Shown: positions 1 to 6,273, counted from the stretch's first letter. The stretch is 12,793 nucleotides of DNA from Sutterella sp. (GCA_003543795.1 DNBE01000084.1:1-12793), one strand, 5' to 3'. The notes: generated by a model from the letters alone, not told the origin. Numbers and translations: made by a program.

Positions 1-1183
1 ATTCGCCGGCGGCGAACAGGCCCTTCAGCTGGCGGGACTCACCGGTGTAGTTGGTGTTGATGCCGCCCATCGTGTAGTGCTGCGCCGGACGCACCGGGAT
101 CCACTCCTTGACCGGGTCAACGCCGAGGAAGTAGTGGCAGATGTCATAGACTTCGCGCAGGTTGTGCTTGATGTGGTGCTCGCCGAGCAGCGTGATGTCA
201 AGCCAGATGTGATCGCCGTACTTGGACTTGGCGCCCTTGCCCATGGCAATGCGCTCTTCCATGCGGCGGGAGACCACGTCGCGGGAGGCGAGCTCTTTCT
301 TCTCGGGCTCAACGTCGGGCATGAAGCGGTGGCCGTCAACGTCACGCAGCAGACCGCCGTCACCGCGGCAGCCTTCGGTCAGGAGAATACCGACCGGGAA
401 AATCGGCGTCGGGTGGAACTGAATGGCTTCCATGTTGCCGAGACCCGCGATGCCCGATTCGAGCGCCAAGCTCATACCGGTGCCTTCGCAGACGACGGCG
501 TTCGTCGAGACGCGATAAATCTTACCCGCGCCGCCCGTGCAGATGGCGGTCGCTTTGGAAACATAAGCGGCTAATTCGCCCGTGATGAGATCACGGACGA
601 CGGCACCGAAGCAACGCTTGCCGTCGTGAATCAAAGCCAAGGCTTCGACACGTTCGACAACGGGAATATGCTCGGCGATCACGCGGTCGCTCATGGCGTT
701 AAGCATGGCATGACCCGTGCCGTCGGACACGAAGCACGTACGCCATTTCTTCGTACCGCCGAAGTCGCGCTGGTTAATCAAACCGTGCGCTTCCTTGCGT
801 TCGGTAATCGTAACTTTTTCACCGTTAATAACGACCTGACGGTCGCCGGCGGTGATACGGCTCCAAGGCACACCCCAGGCGGCGAGTTCACGCACGGCCT
901 TCGGGGAAGTGTTCACGAACATACGGGCGACTTCTTGGTCGCAACCCCAGTCCGAACCCTTGACTGTATCGGCGAAGTGGACGTCTTCGTTGTCGCCTAA
1001 GCCCTTGATGACGTTACCCAGAGAAGCTTGCATACCGCCCTGAGCGGCTTTCGAGTGAGAGCGCTTCGGCGGAATAAGCGACAAGATGAGGGTATCGTGA
1101 CCACGTCTTTGCGCGGCAACTGCCGTACGAAGACCGGCCAAACCGGCACCGATCACCAAAACGTCGGTATAGATGATTTTCAT
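1..1183 (-). CDS. frdA: Fumarate reductase flavoprotein subunit, Wolinella-type (3' end outside window)
   Basis: Catalytic subunit of quinol:fumarate reductase, which reduces fumarate to succinate at a covalently bound FAD on the cytoplasmic face of the membrane complex. The first 394 residues are visible. A dinucleotide-binding motif (GAGLAG) sits at about 12-17, the FAD-attachment motif RSHS puts His at 43, QFHPTP puts His at 257, LLTE gives Thr269/Glu270, ASRDVV gives Arg301 and QHY gives His369. These numbers coincide with the flavin-linking and catalytic residues I recall for Wolinella succinogenes FrdA, so the ATG at 1183 is almost certainly the true start. An AAGGAG ribosome site lies 10 bases upstream. 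There is no Tat signal, so this is the cytoplasm-facing form, not the periplasmic methylmenaquinol type. No frdC-like gene precedes it, unlike the frdCAB order of Wolinella. Codon use becomes markedly GC-richer in the left third. Confidence 0.95.
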   Translation of the reverse strand, partial: MKIIYTDVLVIGAGLAGLRTAVAAQRRGHDTLILSLIPPKRSHSKAAQGGMQASLGNVIKGLGDNEDVHFADTVKGSDWGCDQEVARMFVNTSPKAVRELAAWGVPWSRITAGDRQVVINGEKVTITERKEAHGLINQRDFGGTKKWRTCFVSDGTGHAMLNAMSDRVIAEHIPVVERVEALALIHDGKRCFGAVVRDLITGELAAYVSKATAICTGGAGKIYRVSTNAVVCEGTGMSLALESGIAGLGNMEAIQFHPTPIFPVGILLTEGCRGDGGLLRDVDGHRFMPDVEPEKKELASRDVVSRRMEERIAMGKGAKSKYGDHIWLDITLLGEHHIKHNLREVYDICHYFLGVDPVKEWIPVRPAQHYTMGGINTNYTGESRQLKGLFAAGE

Positions 1184-1193
1184 ATTAAATGGT

Positions 1194-1199
1194 CTCCTT
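1194..1199 (-). promoter_or_regulatory. Ribosome binding site of frdA
   Basis: AAGGAG on the minus strand, 10 bases before the ATG at 1183. It is the best ribosome site in the window and fixes the frdA start. Confidence 0.8.
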
Positions 1200-1221
1200 A
1201 ATCCGGCAAACACTCAAATCG

Positions 1222-1233
1222 ACTCCGAAGAGT
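1222..1233 (-). promoter_or_regulatory. UUCG tetraloop hairpin in frdA leader
   Basis: On the minus strand ACTC-TTCG-GAGT forms a 4-bp stem closed by a C(UUCG)G tetraloop, an unusually stable loop class. It lies about 40 bases before the frdA start and about 20 bases before its ribosome site, so it could influence translation or RNA stability. Its role is inferred. Confidence 0.4.
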
Positions 1234-1254
1234 TCGGTTTTGAGCGCTTCCCGT

Positions 1255-1320
1255 CGAGTTTCCCTGCCAAAATGCGTCGTGAACGCGTTTTTTATTGGTT
1301 ACCGATCGCGGGGAAACTCG
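1255..1320 (-). repeat. 10-bp perfect inverted repeat in frdA leader
   Basis: CGAGTTTCCC at 1255-1264 is exactly complementary to GGGAAACTCG at 1311-1320. In a frdA leader transcript this would make a 10-bp stem enclosing 46 bases, which contain a further small GCGT/ACGC hairpin. It lies 72-137 bases upstream of the frdA start, consistent with a structured 5' leader. Confidence 0.5.
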
Positions 1321-1453
1321 GAAGGCTTGCCTTCTTTACCAAGGAAAGCTCATCGCCTTCCATCGTCGCAACCGGTATCCGACGCGTACAAAACGGACGA
1401 TACCGAGTCCGAAACCGCATCCGAGAGAGCTGTCAGTTTCTCACGGACCTTTG

Positions 1454-1480
1454 AAAAAAAGGGTTTCAGACACTAAACCC
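1454..1480 (-). terminator. Intrinsic terminator upstream of frdA
   Basis: On the minus strand GGGTTT (1480-1475) pairs with AAACCC (1466-1461) across an 8-base loop and is followed at once by seven T (1460-1454). It points towards frdA but stops about 270 bases short of its start. It therefore ends either an upstream small RNA, the oxyR transcript, or an attenuated frdA leader. A 4-bp CCGA/TCGG hairpin at 1479-1490 shares two bases with the terminator stem and could compete with it. Confidence 0.65.
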
Positions 1481-1689
1481 GATCTATCGGCGAGGGTCAG
1501 GATTAGCTCCTAAGTCCTCGTCAACAAAGCCTTTTTATTAAAATCTCCGGTGCCGCTAGGCACTTACGACTTTAAGGATTGGTCGCAAATCCGAACAATC
1601 CTTGGGGTTAGGGCGAATTTTACACGATTTCGAGGTGAAGTCTTGCCCGAAAACCCTTGAGAAATCGCACGAAACGGCGCAAATGACAA
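1454..1689 (-). ncRNA. Candidate structured RNA (small RNA or cis-regulatory leader)
   Basis: Between a possible promoter and the terminator, the minus strand can form consecutive stems: GGGTT/AACCC plus GGGC/GCCC (1605-1656); AAGGATTG/CAATCCTT with an inner TCG/CGA after one mismatch (1574-1603); GTGCC/GGCAC (1550-1563); and AGGA-TTAG/CTAA-TCCT with a one-base bulge (1499-1518), before the terminator stem at 1461-1480. An extra 7-bp pairing, GAAATCG (1661-1667) with CGATTTC (1625-1631), crosses the first stem and would give an H-type pseudoknot or an alternative fold. I do not recognise it as tmRNA, RNase P RNA, 4.5S RNA, 6S RNA or a riboswitch class whose core I know. The ends are inferred. 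Confidence 0.45.
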
Positions 1690-1760
1690 ACCACGATATT
1701 AGGGTAAACCCTTAAGTAAAATCAAGTTCCCCCGAAACCGCCTTCAATACGATTTCGAGG
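1624..1760. repeat. Direct repeat ACGATTTCGAGG (two copies)
   Basis: The 12-base string ACGATTTCGAGG occurs at 1624-1635 and 1749-1760, 125 bases apart, one copy on each side of the proposed promoter. In the right-hand copy its TTTCG-GGG part pairs with CCC-CGAAA at 1729-1737 to make a hairpin. In the left-hand copy the CGATTTC part can pair with 1661-1667. It could be a protein site or a duplicated structural element. Confidence 0.4.
1696..1725 (-). promoter_or_regulatory. Possible sigma-70 promoter for the structured RNA / frdA leader
   Basis: On the minus strand TTGATT (1725-1720) is followed after 18 bases by TAATAT (1701-1696), predicting a start near 1689. The -35 element also begins TTGAT-N4-CTTAA, a perfect left half and 3/5 right half of an FNR box (TTGAT-N4-ATCAA), attractive next to a fumarate reductase gene but not at the usual -41.5 position. 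The match is moderate. Confidence 0.35.
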
Positions 1761-1798
1761 GTGTTTAAGAAAATCCAAAAGAATCAAGTAGTTAATAC

Positions 1799-1852
1799 GC
1801 CTTTTGAAGGCCTTGCGAGCGAGCTTTTCGGTCGTAAATGAGAAGCTACGCT
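1799..1852 (-). other. Two stem-loops downstream of oxyR
   Basis: After the oxyR stop, the minus strand can fold AGCG-AGCTT against AAGCT-CGCT (1818-1852, one bulged base, 16-base loop) and then GCCTT/AAGGC (1799-1811, 3-base loop). Neither is followed by a T run, so they are not standard terminators. They may protect or process the oxyR mRNA end. Confidence 0.3.
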
Positions 1853-1882
1853 TGCCCGACTTTTGTTTTAAGTCAAATGCGA

Positions 1883-2812
1883 TTAAGAAACTGTGCTGAC
1901 AACGGGGAGGTTAAGCGCTCGGCAACCGTTAAGTTTTACCTCCGACAAAGCGCCTCGCAACGTCTCGATTGCCTCGAGGCGATTAAAGCCTTGGCGCCAA
2001 ACCAAAACGATGCGTCGAGTCGGCTTGGGAGCAGCAAAGTATCCGAACGCGATATCCGCGTCGGCTTTGGCCCGAGGGACGGACGACGCGGGTAAAAGCG
2101 TAATGCCGAGGCCTTGCGCGACCATCTCCCGAATCGTAAAAAGAGTCGTGCCGTTGACGACACCGACGGAGGCGTTCTCGCTTTCGGGGCAAAAGTCGAG
2201 CACTTGATCACGCATGCAATGTCCTTTACTAAGTAACAGCAGGCGCTCTGTCGCGATATCTGCTCGAGACAATTTCTTTTGCCCCGCAAATGGGTGGTCT
2301 TTAGGCACGGCAACGATAAATTCTTCTTCGTATAGCGGCGCGATCATCATCCCGGGCGTCGTCACGGGTAATGCCACGATTGCGGCATCAATCTCGTTTT
2401 TACGAAGGGCTTCAAGCAAATTTTCGGTGAAATTTTCTTCTAGCACCAAAGGCATCGAGGGCGCGGATTTCGTCACCTCGCGAATTAAACTCGGCACGAG
2501 ATAGGGGCAAACCGTATAAATGATGCCCAGACGAAAAGGACCCGCCAAAGGGTCAAGACCTTGGCGAGCCACATCACGAATGCGCTCGACGTGACCGAAG
2601 ACTTTCCTTGCTTCTTCGGCAACGCTTAAACCCACGGCAGTGGGCAAGACTTGCTGCGCCCGACGCTCGAAGAGCGCAACACCCAACTCTTCTTCGAGCT
2701 TTTTAACCGCAACGGAAAGAGAAGGCTGCGCCACGCCGCAAGAAGCTGCCGCTTTCCCAAAATGCTTTTCTCGAACGAGAGCCAAAACATATTTCAATTC
2801 ATTGAGCGTCAT
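1883..2812 (-). CDS. oxyR: Hydrogen peroxide-sensing LysR-family regulator OxyR
   Basis: Redox-switched transcription factor that controls peroxide defence genes. A winged helix-turn-helix fills about residues 1-60, followed by the LysR substrate-type domain. The sensing motif GHC-MRDQVLDF-C places cysteines at 199 and 208 when translation starts at the ATG at 2812, exactly the E. coli OxyR numbering and spacing. That start gives 309 residues against about 305 in E. coli. An upstream GTG at 2827 would add five residues, but it overlaps the GAGG ribosome site 9 bases before this ATG. The gene begins 11 bases after the recG stop, and its ribosome site sits at that stop, so translation is probably coupled to recG. 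The oxyR-recG pairing is common in betaproteobacteria. Confidence 0.95.
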   Translation of the reverse strand: MTLNELKYVLALVREKHFGKAAASCGVAQPSLSVAVKKLEEELGVALFERRAQQVLPTAVGLSVAEEARKVFGHVERIRDVARQGLDPLAGPFRLGIIYTVCPYLVPSLIREVTKSAPSMPLVLEENFTENLLEALRKNEIDAAIVALPVTTPGMMIAPLYEEEFIVAVPKDHPFAGQKKLSRADIATERLLLLSKGHCMRDQVLDFCPESENASVGVVNGTTLFTIREMVAQGLGITLLPASSVPRAKADADIAFGYFAAPKPTRRIVLVWRQGFNRLEAIETLRGALSEVKLNGCRALNLPVVSTVS

Positions 2813-2823
2813 CTCAAAAAACC

Positions 2824-4881
2824 TCACGCTTCTAAAAATCGACCTTCTCGATCAAACCAGCGCTTAGCGAGCGCGGCAGCGCGCTCGGGGTCTTTTTCGA
2901 GAAGTTTTGACGCGAAATCACGCGCTTTTTCTAACAAAATGGCGTCAGCCTCAATATCAGCAAATCGTAAAAGCGGAACGCCCGATTGTCTCGCGCCCAA
3001 AAATTCACCCGGGCCTCTTAAGCGCAAATCCTCGCGCGCGATTTCAAAGCCATCCGTGGTTTCGCGAATAATTCTTAACCTCGCGCGACCCGTTTCCGAT
3101 AACTGTCCGAAAAGAAGTAAGCAGAGACTTTTCGCTGCGCCGCGCCCGACACGACCTCGCAATTGGTGCAATTGCGCAAGCCCGAATCGTTCGGCGTGTT
3201 CAATCACCATACACGTGGCGTTCGGGACATCGACCCCCACTTCGATGACGGTCGTCGCGACCAGAAGCGAAATCCGACCTTCGACGAAAGCCTGCATCAC
3301 TTCGGTTTTTTCTTCTGCGGGCATCTGGCCGTGCAAAAGCCCGACCTTAACGCGAGGCAATTTGGAGGCGATTTCTTCATAGGTTTCAATCGCGGCCGCC
3401 AAATCCGACTTCTCGCTATCATCGATTAACGGACACACCCAATAGACTTGAGCGCCGCGCCGAATCATCTCGCCTGCTTTATCGATGATTTCCGCTTTAC
3501 GTTCGACATGCACGAGTTTCGTTTCAATCGGGGTTCTGCCTGGCGGCAATTCGTCGATTACCGACACGTCCGTATCGGCAAAATAACTCATCGCGAGCGT
3601 TCTCGGTATCGGCGTTGCAGAAAGCATTAAAAGGTGCGGAACCAACCCGTCTGCTCTTTCTCGCAGGCGAAGCCGTTGTTTGACCCCGAACCGATGCTGT
3701 TCATCGACAATCGCTAGACCTAAGTTTTCGAAAGCGACTTTTTCTTGAATTAAGGCGTGGGTACCGACCACGATACGAGCTTCGCCCTTCGCGATCGCTT
3801 CCATCGCCTCACGCTTTTGCGCGGCGGGTAACTTCGAGCAAAGTAAAACGGGCTTCACACCGAACGGCGCGAAAAGGCGCACCAACTTTAAAAAATGCTG
3901 TTCTGCAAGAATTTCGGTAGGCGCCATCAAGGCCACTTGGTACCCCGCGTCGACCGCAATCGTCGCGGCAATCGCCGCGACAATCGTTTTCCCGCTTCCC
4001 ACATCACCCTGGATTAAGCGATGCATCGGGGTTTCTTTTTTTAAGTCCTGAGCAATTTCTGAAACGACGCGCTTTTGCGCGCCAGTCAAAGCAAAAGGTA
4101 AACCACGATAAAAAGCGTCCGCAAGGGCCCCTTTCACACGCTCGAAAGCGGGAGCTTTGGCCGTGCTTCGCGCCGCTCTCGAAATTCTTAACGCGATTTG
4201 TTGCGCAAGAAGCTCATCAAACTTAAGCCTCACCCAAGCGGGATCCGTTCGATTCGAAAAAGCACTTTCGTCTGCGCCCACGGGCGGGCGATGTAAGCGC
4301 AAAATCGCTTCTTTGAGTTCCATTAAACGAAGCGCCTCGCGCTCTTCGCTTACCAATAAATCGACGATGTCGACATCAAGCAACGCGCGGGCGATCCGTT
4401 TTCTTAACCAATTTTGGGTGATGGATTCCCCTGCCGGATAAACGGGGGTTAGTGTCACGGGAAGCGCTTCGAAGGTGACGGCGGGCTTTAATTTCGGGTG
4501 AACCATCTCAAGCCCTTTAAAGCCGTCTCGGACGACGCCGTATGCGCGAAGGCGCTTACCGACTTCGATTGCTTTTAATTGCGAAGGATAAAAGTGTAAG
4601 AGTCGAATCCCGATAACACCCGAATCGTCTTTAAGTAGCGCGACGGCTTGGACGCCCCCTCGCGTACGAACCGTTTCCGAACGAATCACTTCGCCTTGCA
4701 CCTGGATAGTCGCGCCGGGCTCTGCGTCGATAATCCGCGTAATTCGCGTTTCGTCTTCATAGCGCAGAGGAAGATGCAAAACGTAATCCCAATCGCGCGT
4801 CAGACCGAGCTTCGCCAAGCGCTCGGATAAGGGCGCGAGCTTTTCTCCTTTTTGACGCAATTTCGGGGTACGGGAAGGCAT
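2824..4881 (-). CDS. recG: ATP-dependent DNA helicase RecG
   Basis: Superfamily 2 helicase that drives branch migration and regression of stalled forks, Holliday junctions and R- or D-loops. The 685 residues compare with 693 in E. coli. The N-terminal wedge/OB region contains HLPLRYED (about 36-43). The motor follows: Walker A GDVGSGKT (292-299), DEQH box (393-396), SATPIPRT (421-428), a TTVIEVGVDVPN stretch (about 543-554) and motif VI QLRGRVGRG (573-581), so it looks intact. The ATG at 4881 lacks a clear ribosome site; no better start is visible, and the N-terminus aligns with the family. It follows yggS by 47 bases and is followed by oxyR, suggesting a yggS-recG-oxyR unit with a possible internal promoter in the gap. 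Confidence 0.96.
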   Translation of the reverse strand: MPSRTPKLRQKGEKLAPLSERLAKLGLTRDWDYVLHLPLRYEDETRITRIIDAEPGATIQVQGEVIRSETVRTRGGVQAVALLKDDSGVIGIRLLHFYPSQLKAIEVGKRLRAYGVVRDGFKGLEMVHPKLKPAVTFEALPVTLTPVYPAGESITQNWLRKRIARALLDVDIVDLLVSEEREALRLMELKEAILRLHRPPVGADESAFSNRTDPAWVRLKFDELLAQQIALRISRAARSTAKAPAFERVKGALADAFYRGLPFALTGAQKRVVSEIAQDLKKETPMHRLIQGDVGSGKTIVAAIAATIAVDAGYQVALMAPTEILAEQHFLKLVRLFAPFGVKPVLLCSKLPAAQKREAMEAIAKGEARIVVGTHALIQEKVAFENLGLAIVDEQHRFGVKQRLRLRERADGLVPHLLMLSATPIPRTLAMSYFADTDVSVIDELPPGRTPIETKLVHVERKAEIIDKAGEMIRRGAQVYWVCPLIDDSEKSDLAAAIETYEEIASKLPRVKVGLLHGQMPAEEKTEVMQAFVEGRISLLVATTVIEVGVDVPNATCMVIEHAERFGLAQLHQLRGRVGRGAAKSLCLLLFGQLSETGRARLRIIRETTDGFEIAREDLRLRGPGEFLGARQSGVPLLRFADIEADAILLEKARDFASKLLEKDPERAAALAKRWFDREGRFLEA

Positions 4882-4890
4882 GGTTTTTTA

Positions 4891-4920
4891 TAAATAAACA
4901 GTCTTTTCGGATTTTATCAA
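4891..4920 (-). promoter_or_regulatory. Possible promoter just before recG
   Basis: Minus-strand TTGATA (4920-4915) is followed after 18 bases by the weak -10 TATTTA (4896-4891) in the A/T-rich yggS-recG gap. The predicted start is about 3 bases before the recG ATG, which would give a near-leaderless mRNA and agrees with the missing ribosome site. The -10 match is poor. Confidence 0.28.
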
Positions 4921-4928
4921 ATCGACTC

Positions 4929-5615
4929 CTACCGCCCCTCTTTGCCTTTACTTGAATAATCGCGCGCCCCGAAAATGGCAGACCCGATTCGAACCATCGT
5001 CGCGCCTTCTTGGATAGCGATTCGGTAGTCTGCGCTCATCCCCATTGAAAGGGTATCGATATCGAAGCCTTGGCTTTGAGCTTCTAAAAAAAGGGCATGT
5101 AAGCGCGCGAATTTGGCGGCAAGCTCGATTTCGGGTGCCGGATCGGGAATGGCCATTAAGCCTCTTAAGCGAACGCGAGACAAGGCGGCGACCGCTTTCA
5201 TGACTTCGGGTAACGCTTCCGGGGTGACGCCCGATTTGGTCGGAGAAGCGTCGACGTTCACCTCAATTAAAAGATTTAAATCCGGCATCCCTTCGGGTCT
5301 TTGTTCGGAAAGCCTTTGCGCGATTTTGAGGCGATCGACGCTTTGCACCCAATCGAAATGTTCGGCTACGATTCGCGTTTTATTAGATTGCAAAGGGCCG
5401 ATAAAGTGCCAGACGATATCGGGGCAGGTGCTTTTGAGTTCGCGGATTTTTGCAATCGCTTCTTGAACGTAGTTTTCGCCGAAATCGCGTTGGCCCGCCC
5501 GATAAGCTTCTAAAATCGCGGGCGCTTGAAACGTTTTCGAGACCGCGACGAGTTTCGGCAAAGACCCTTCGCCCAATTCTCGACGAATCCGACCGATATT
5601 TTCCGCTACGCTCAT
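4929..5615 (-). CDS. yggS: Pyridoxal phosphate homeostasis protein (YggS/PLPBP family)
   Basis: Small single-domain TIM-barrel protein that binds pyridoxal 5'-phosphate and keeps free PLP and related amino-acid pools in balance; no catalytic reaction is established. The 228 residues match family length. AVSK places the PLP-linking lysine at 27. The family signatures DFGENYVQE (about 44-52), WHFIGPLQSNK, LSMGMSADY and the C-terminal MVRIGSAIFG phosphate-binding stretch are all present. The ATG at 5615 has an AAGGA element about 10 bases upstream. Its start is 42 bases from the divergent queH start, so the two genes probably share a short control region. It is the first gene of the apparent yggS-recG-oxyR unit. 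Confidence 0.95.
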   Translation of the reverse strand: MSVAENIGRIRRELGEGSLPKLVAVSKTFQAPAILEAYRAGQRDFGENYVQEAIAKIRELKSTCPDIVWHFIGPLQSNKTRIVAEHFDWVQSVDRLKIAQRLSEQRPEGMPDLNLLIEVNVDASPTKSGVTPEALPEVMKAVAALSRVRLRGLMAIPDPAPEIELAAKFARLHALFLEAQSQGFDIDTLSMGMSADYRIAIQEGATMVRIGSAIFGARDYSSKGKEGR

Positions 5616-5619
5616 AAGG

Positions 5620-5625
5620 TAAAAT
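5620..5625 (+). promoter_or_regulatory. Possible -10 element for queH
   Basis: TAAAAT (5/6 match to TATAAT) lies in the 42-base yggS-queH gap and would start transcription about 26 bases before the queH ATG. No convincing -35 sequence accompanies it. Confidence 0.22.
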
Positions 5626-5657
5626 TCCTTTGTTTGGTATTCATCTATTGCCTTTCG

Positions 5658-6260
5658 ATGCCCGAAAATTTAAAACCCGTTTTGCTTCATGCTTGTTGCG
5701 CTCCGTGTTCGAGCGCCGTCATCGAATGGCTTTCAGCTAACGGCTACCATCCTACTATTTTTTTCGCCAATCCGAATATCTTCCCGAAAGCGGAATATAA
5801 CCTCAGAAAAAAAGAGTTAATCGCCTACGCGGCGCGTTTCGGCTATGAAGTGATCGACTCCGATTGGGACCATGACGCGTGGCGCGCCGAAGTCGCGGGA
5901 CTAGAAGCCGAACCCGAGCGCGGTAAGCGCTGCCTTGTGTGTTTTAAGTATCGACTAATCAAAGCCGCTCGCGCCGCGCACGAACTCAGCATTCCGATTT
6001 TTACAACGACGCTCGCCTCAAGCCGCTGGAAAAGTATCGACCAAGTTCGCGAAGCGGGGCTTTACGCGCAAAGCCTTTTTAAAGACGTCACGTTTTGGGA
6101 TAAAAATTGGCGCAAAGACGGCTTACAAGAACGTCGCAATACGTTAGTAAAAACGTTGGGCTTTTATAACCAGAAGTATTGCGGATGCGAATTTTCGATG
6201 GGGCATTTAACCCCTGAGGAATTAAGCGAGGTTCTCTCGCGAAGCGACACCGAATCCTAA
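5658..6260 (+). CDS. queH: Epoxyqueuosine reductase QueH
   Basis: Performs the last step of queuosine formation in tRNA, reducing epoxyqueuosine to queuosine at position 34; it is the cobalamin-independent alternative to QueG. The 200 residues carry the DUF208/QueH signatures: HACCAPC (Cys13, 14, 17), RGKRCLVC (Cys92, 95), KNWRKDG (149-155) and the C-terminal YNQKYCGC (Cys175, 177), which supply ligands for the iron-sulfur cluster and metal site. The reading frame extends 44 codons further upstream, but that part overlaps yggS on the other strand and lacks family similarity, so the ATG at 5658 is chosen, although no clear ribosome site precedes it. Its TAA overlaps the lgt stop on the other strand by 4 bases. 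Confidence 0.93.
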   Translation: MPENLKPVLLHACCAPCSSAVIEWLSANGYHPTIFFANPNIFPKAEYNLRKKELIAYAARFGYEVIDSDWDHDAWRAEVAGLEAEPERGKRCLVCFKYRLIKAARAAHELSIPIFTTTLASSRWKSIDQVREAGLYAQSLFKDVTFWDKNWRKDGLQERRNTLVKTLGFYNQKYCGCEFSMGHLTPEELSEVLSRSDTES

Positions 6261-6273
6261 TTCGAATCTTTTT
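6251..6273 (+). terminator. Weak possible terminator at the queH end
   Basis: CGAAT (6251-6255) pairs with ATTCG (6260-6264) around the overlapping stop codons, and a run of five T follows four bases later (6269-6273). The stem is short and A/T-rich. It lies within the end of lgt on the other strand. Confidence 0.28.

Larger units (their letters stand above)
1184..1882 (-). other. Non-coding region between oxyR and frdA, rich in stem-loops
   Basis: About 700 bases with no credible protein gene on either strand; the plus-strand open frames here have arginine-rich, family-free translations. Read on the minus strand, towards frdA, it holds in order: hairpins after the oxyR stop, a possible promoter, a series of stem-loops ending in an intrinsic terminator, then a further structured stretch of about 270 bases up to the frdA ribosome site. 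It could be a long frdA leader with attenuation, a separate small RNA followed by a frdA promoter I cannot see, or an extended oxyR 3' region. Confidence 0.7.

Noticed and set aside
77..574. 165-codon plus-strand open frame opposite frdA
   Set aside because: It is the antisense shadow of a strongly conserved flavoprotein; the translation is Ala/Val/Asp-rich as expected from the opposite frame and shows no family features.
1269..1293. Plus-strand hairpin AAAATGCGT/ACGCGTTTT with a T run
   Set aside because: It resembles a weak plus-strand terminator, but there is no plus-strand gene to end here, and most of the T run is used in the stem.
1309..1440. Possible short leader peptide on the minus strand (about 42 codons from an ATG near 1406)
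   Set aside because: No ribosome-binding sequence precedes it, and its composition (Arg-rich start) gives no attenuation logic such as a run of regulatory codons.
1173..1513. Three overlapping plus-strand frames of 72-95 codons in the frdA-oxyR gap
   Set aside because: They overlap each other, lack ribosome sites, and one starts inside frdA; the translations are Arg/Ser-rich without recognisable motifs. The minus-strand RNA structure explains the region better.
5526..5657. N-terminal extension of queH to the ATG at 5526
   Set aside because: The extra 44 codons are antisense to the start of yggS and precede the normal QueH N-terminus; the ATG at 5658 fits the family.
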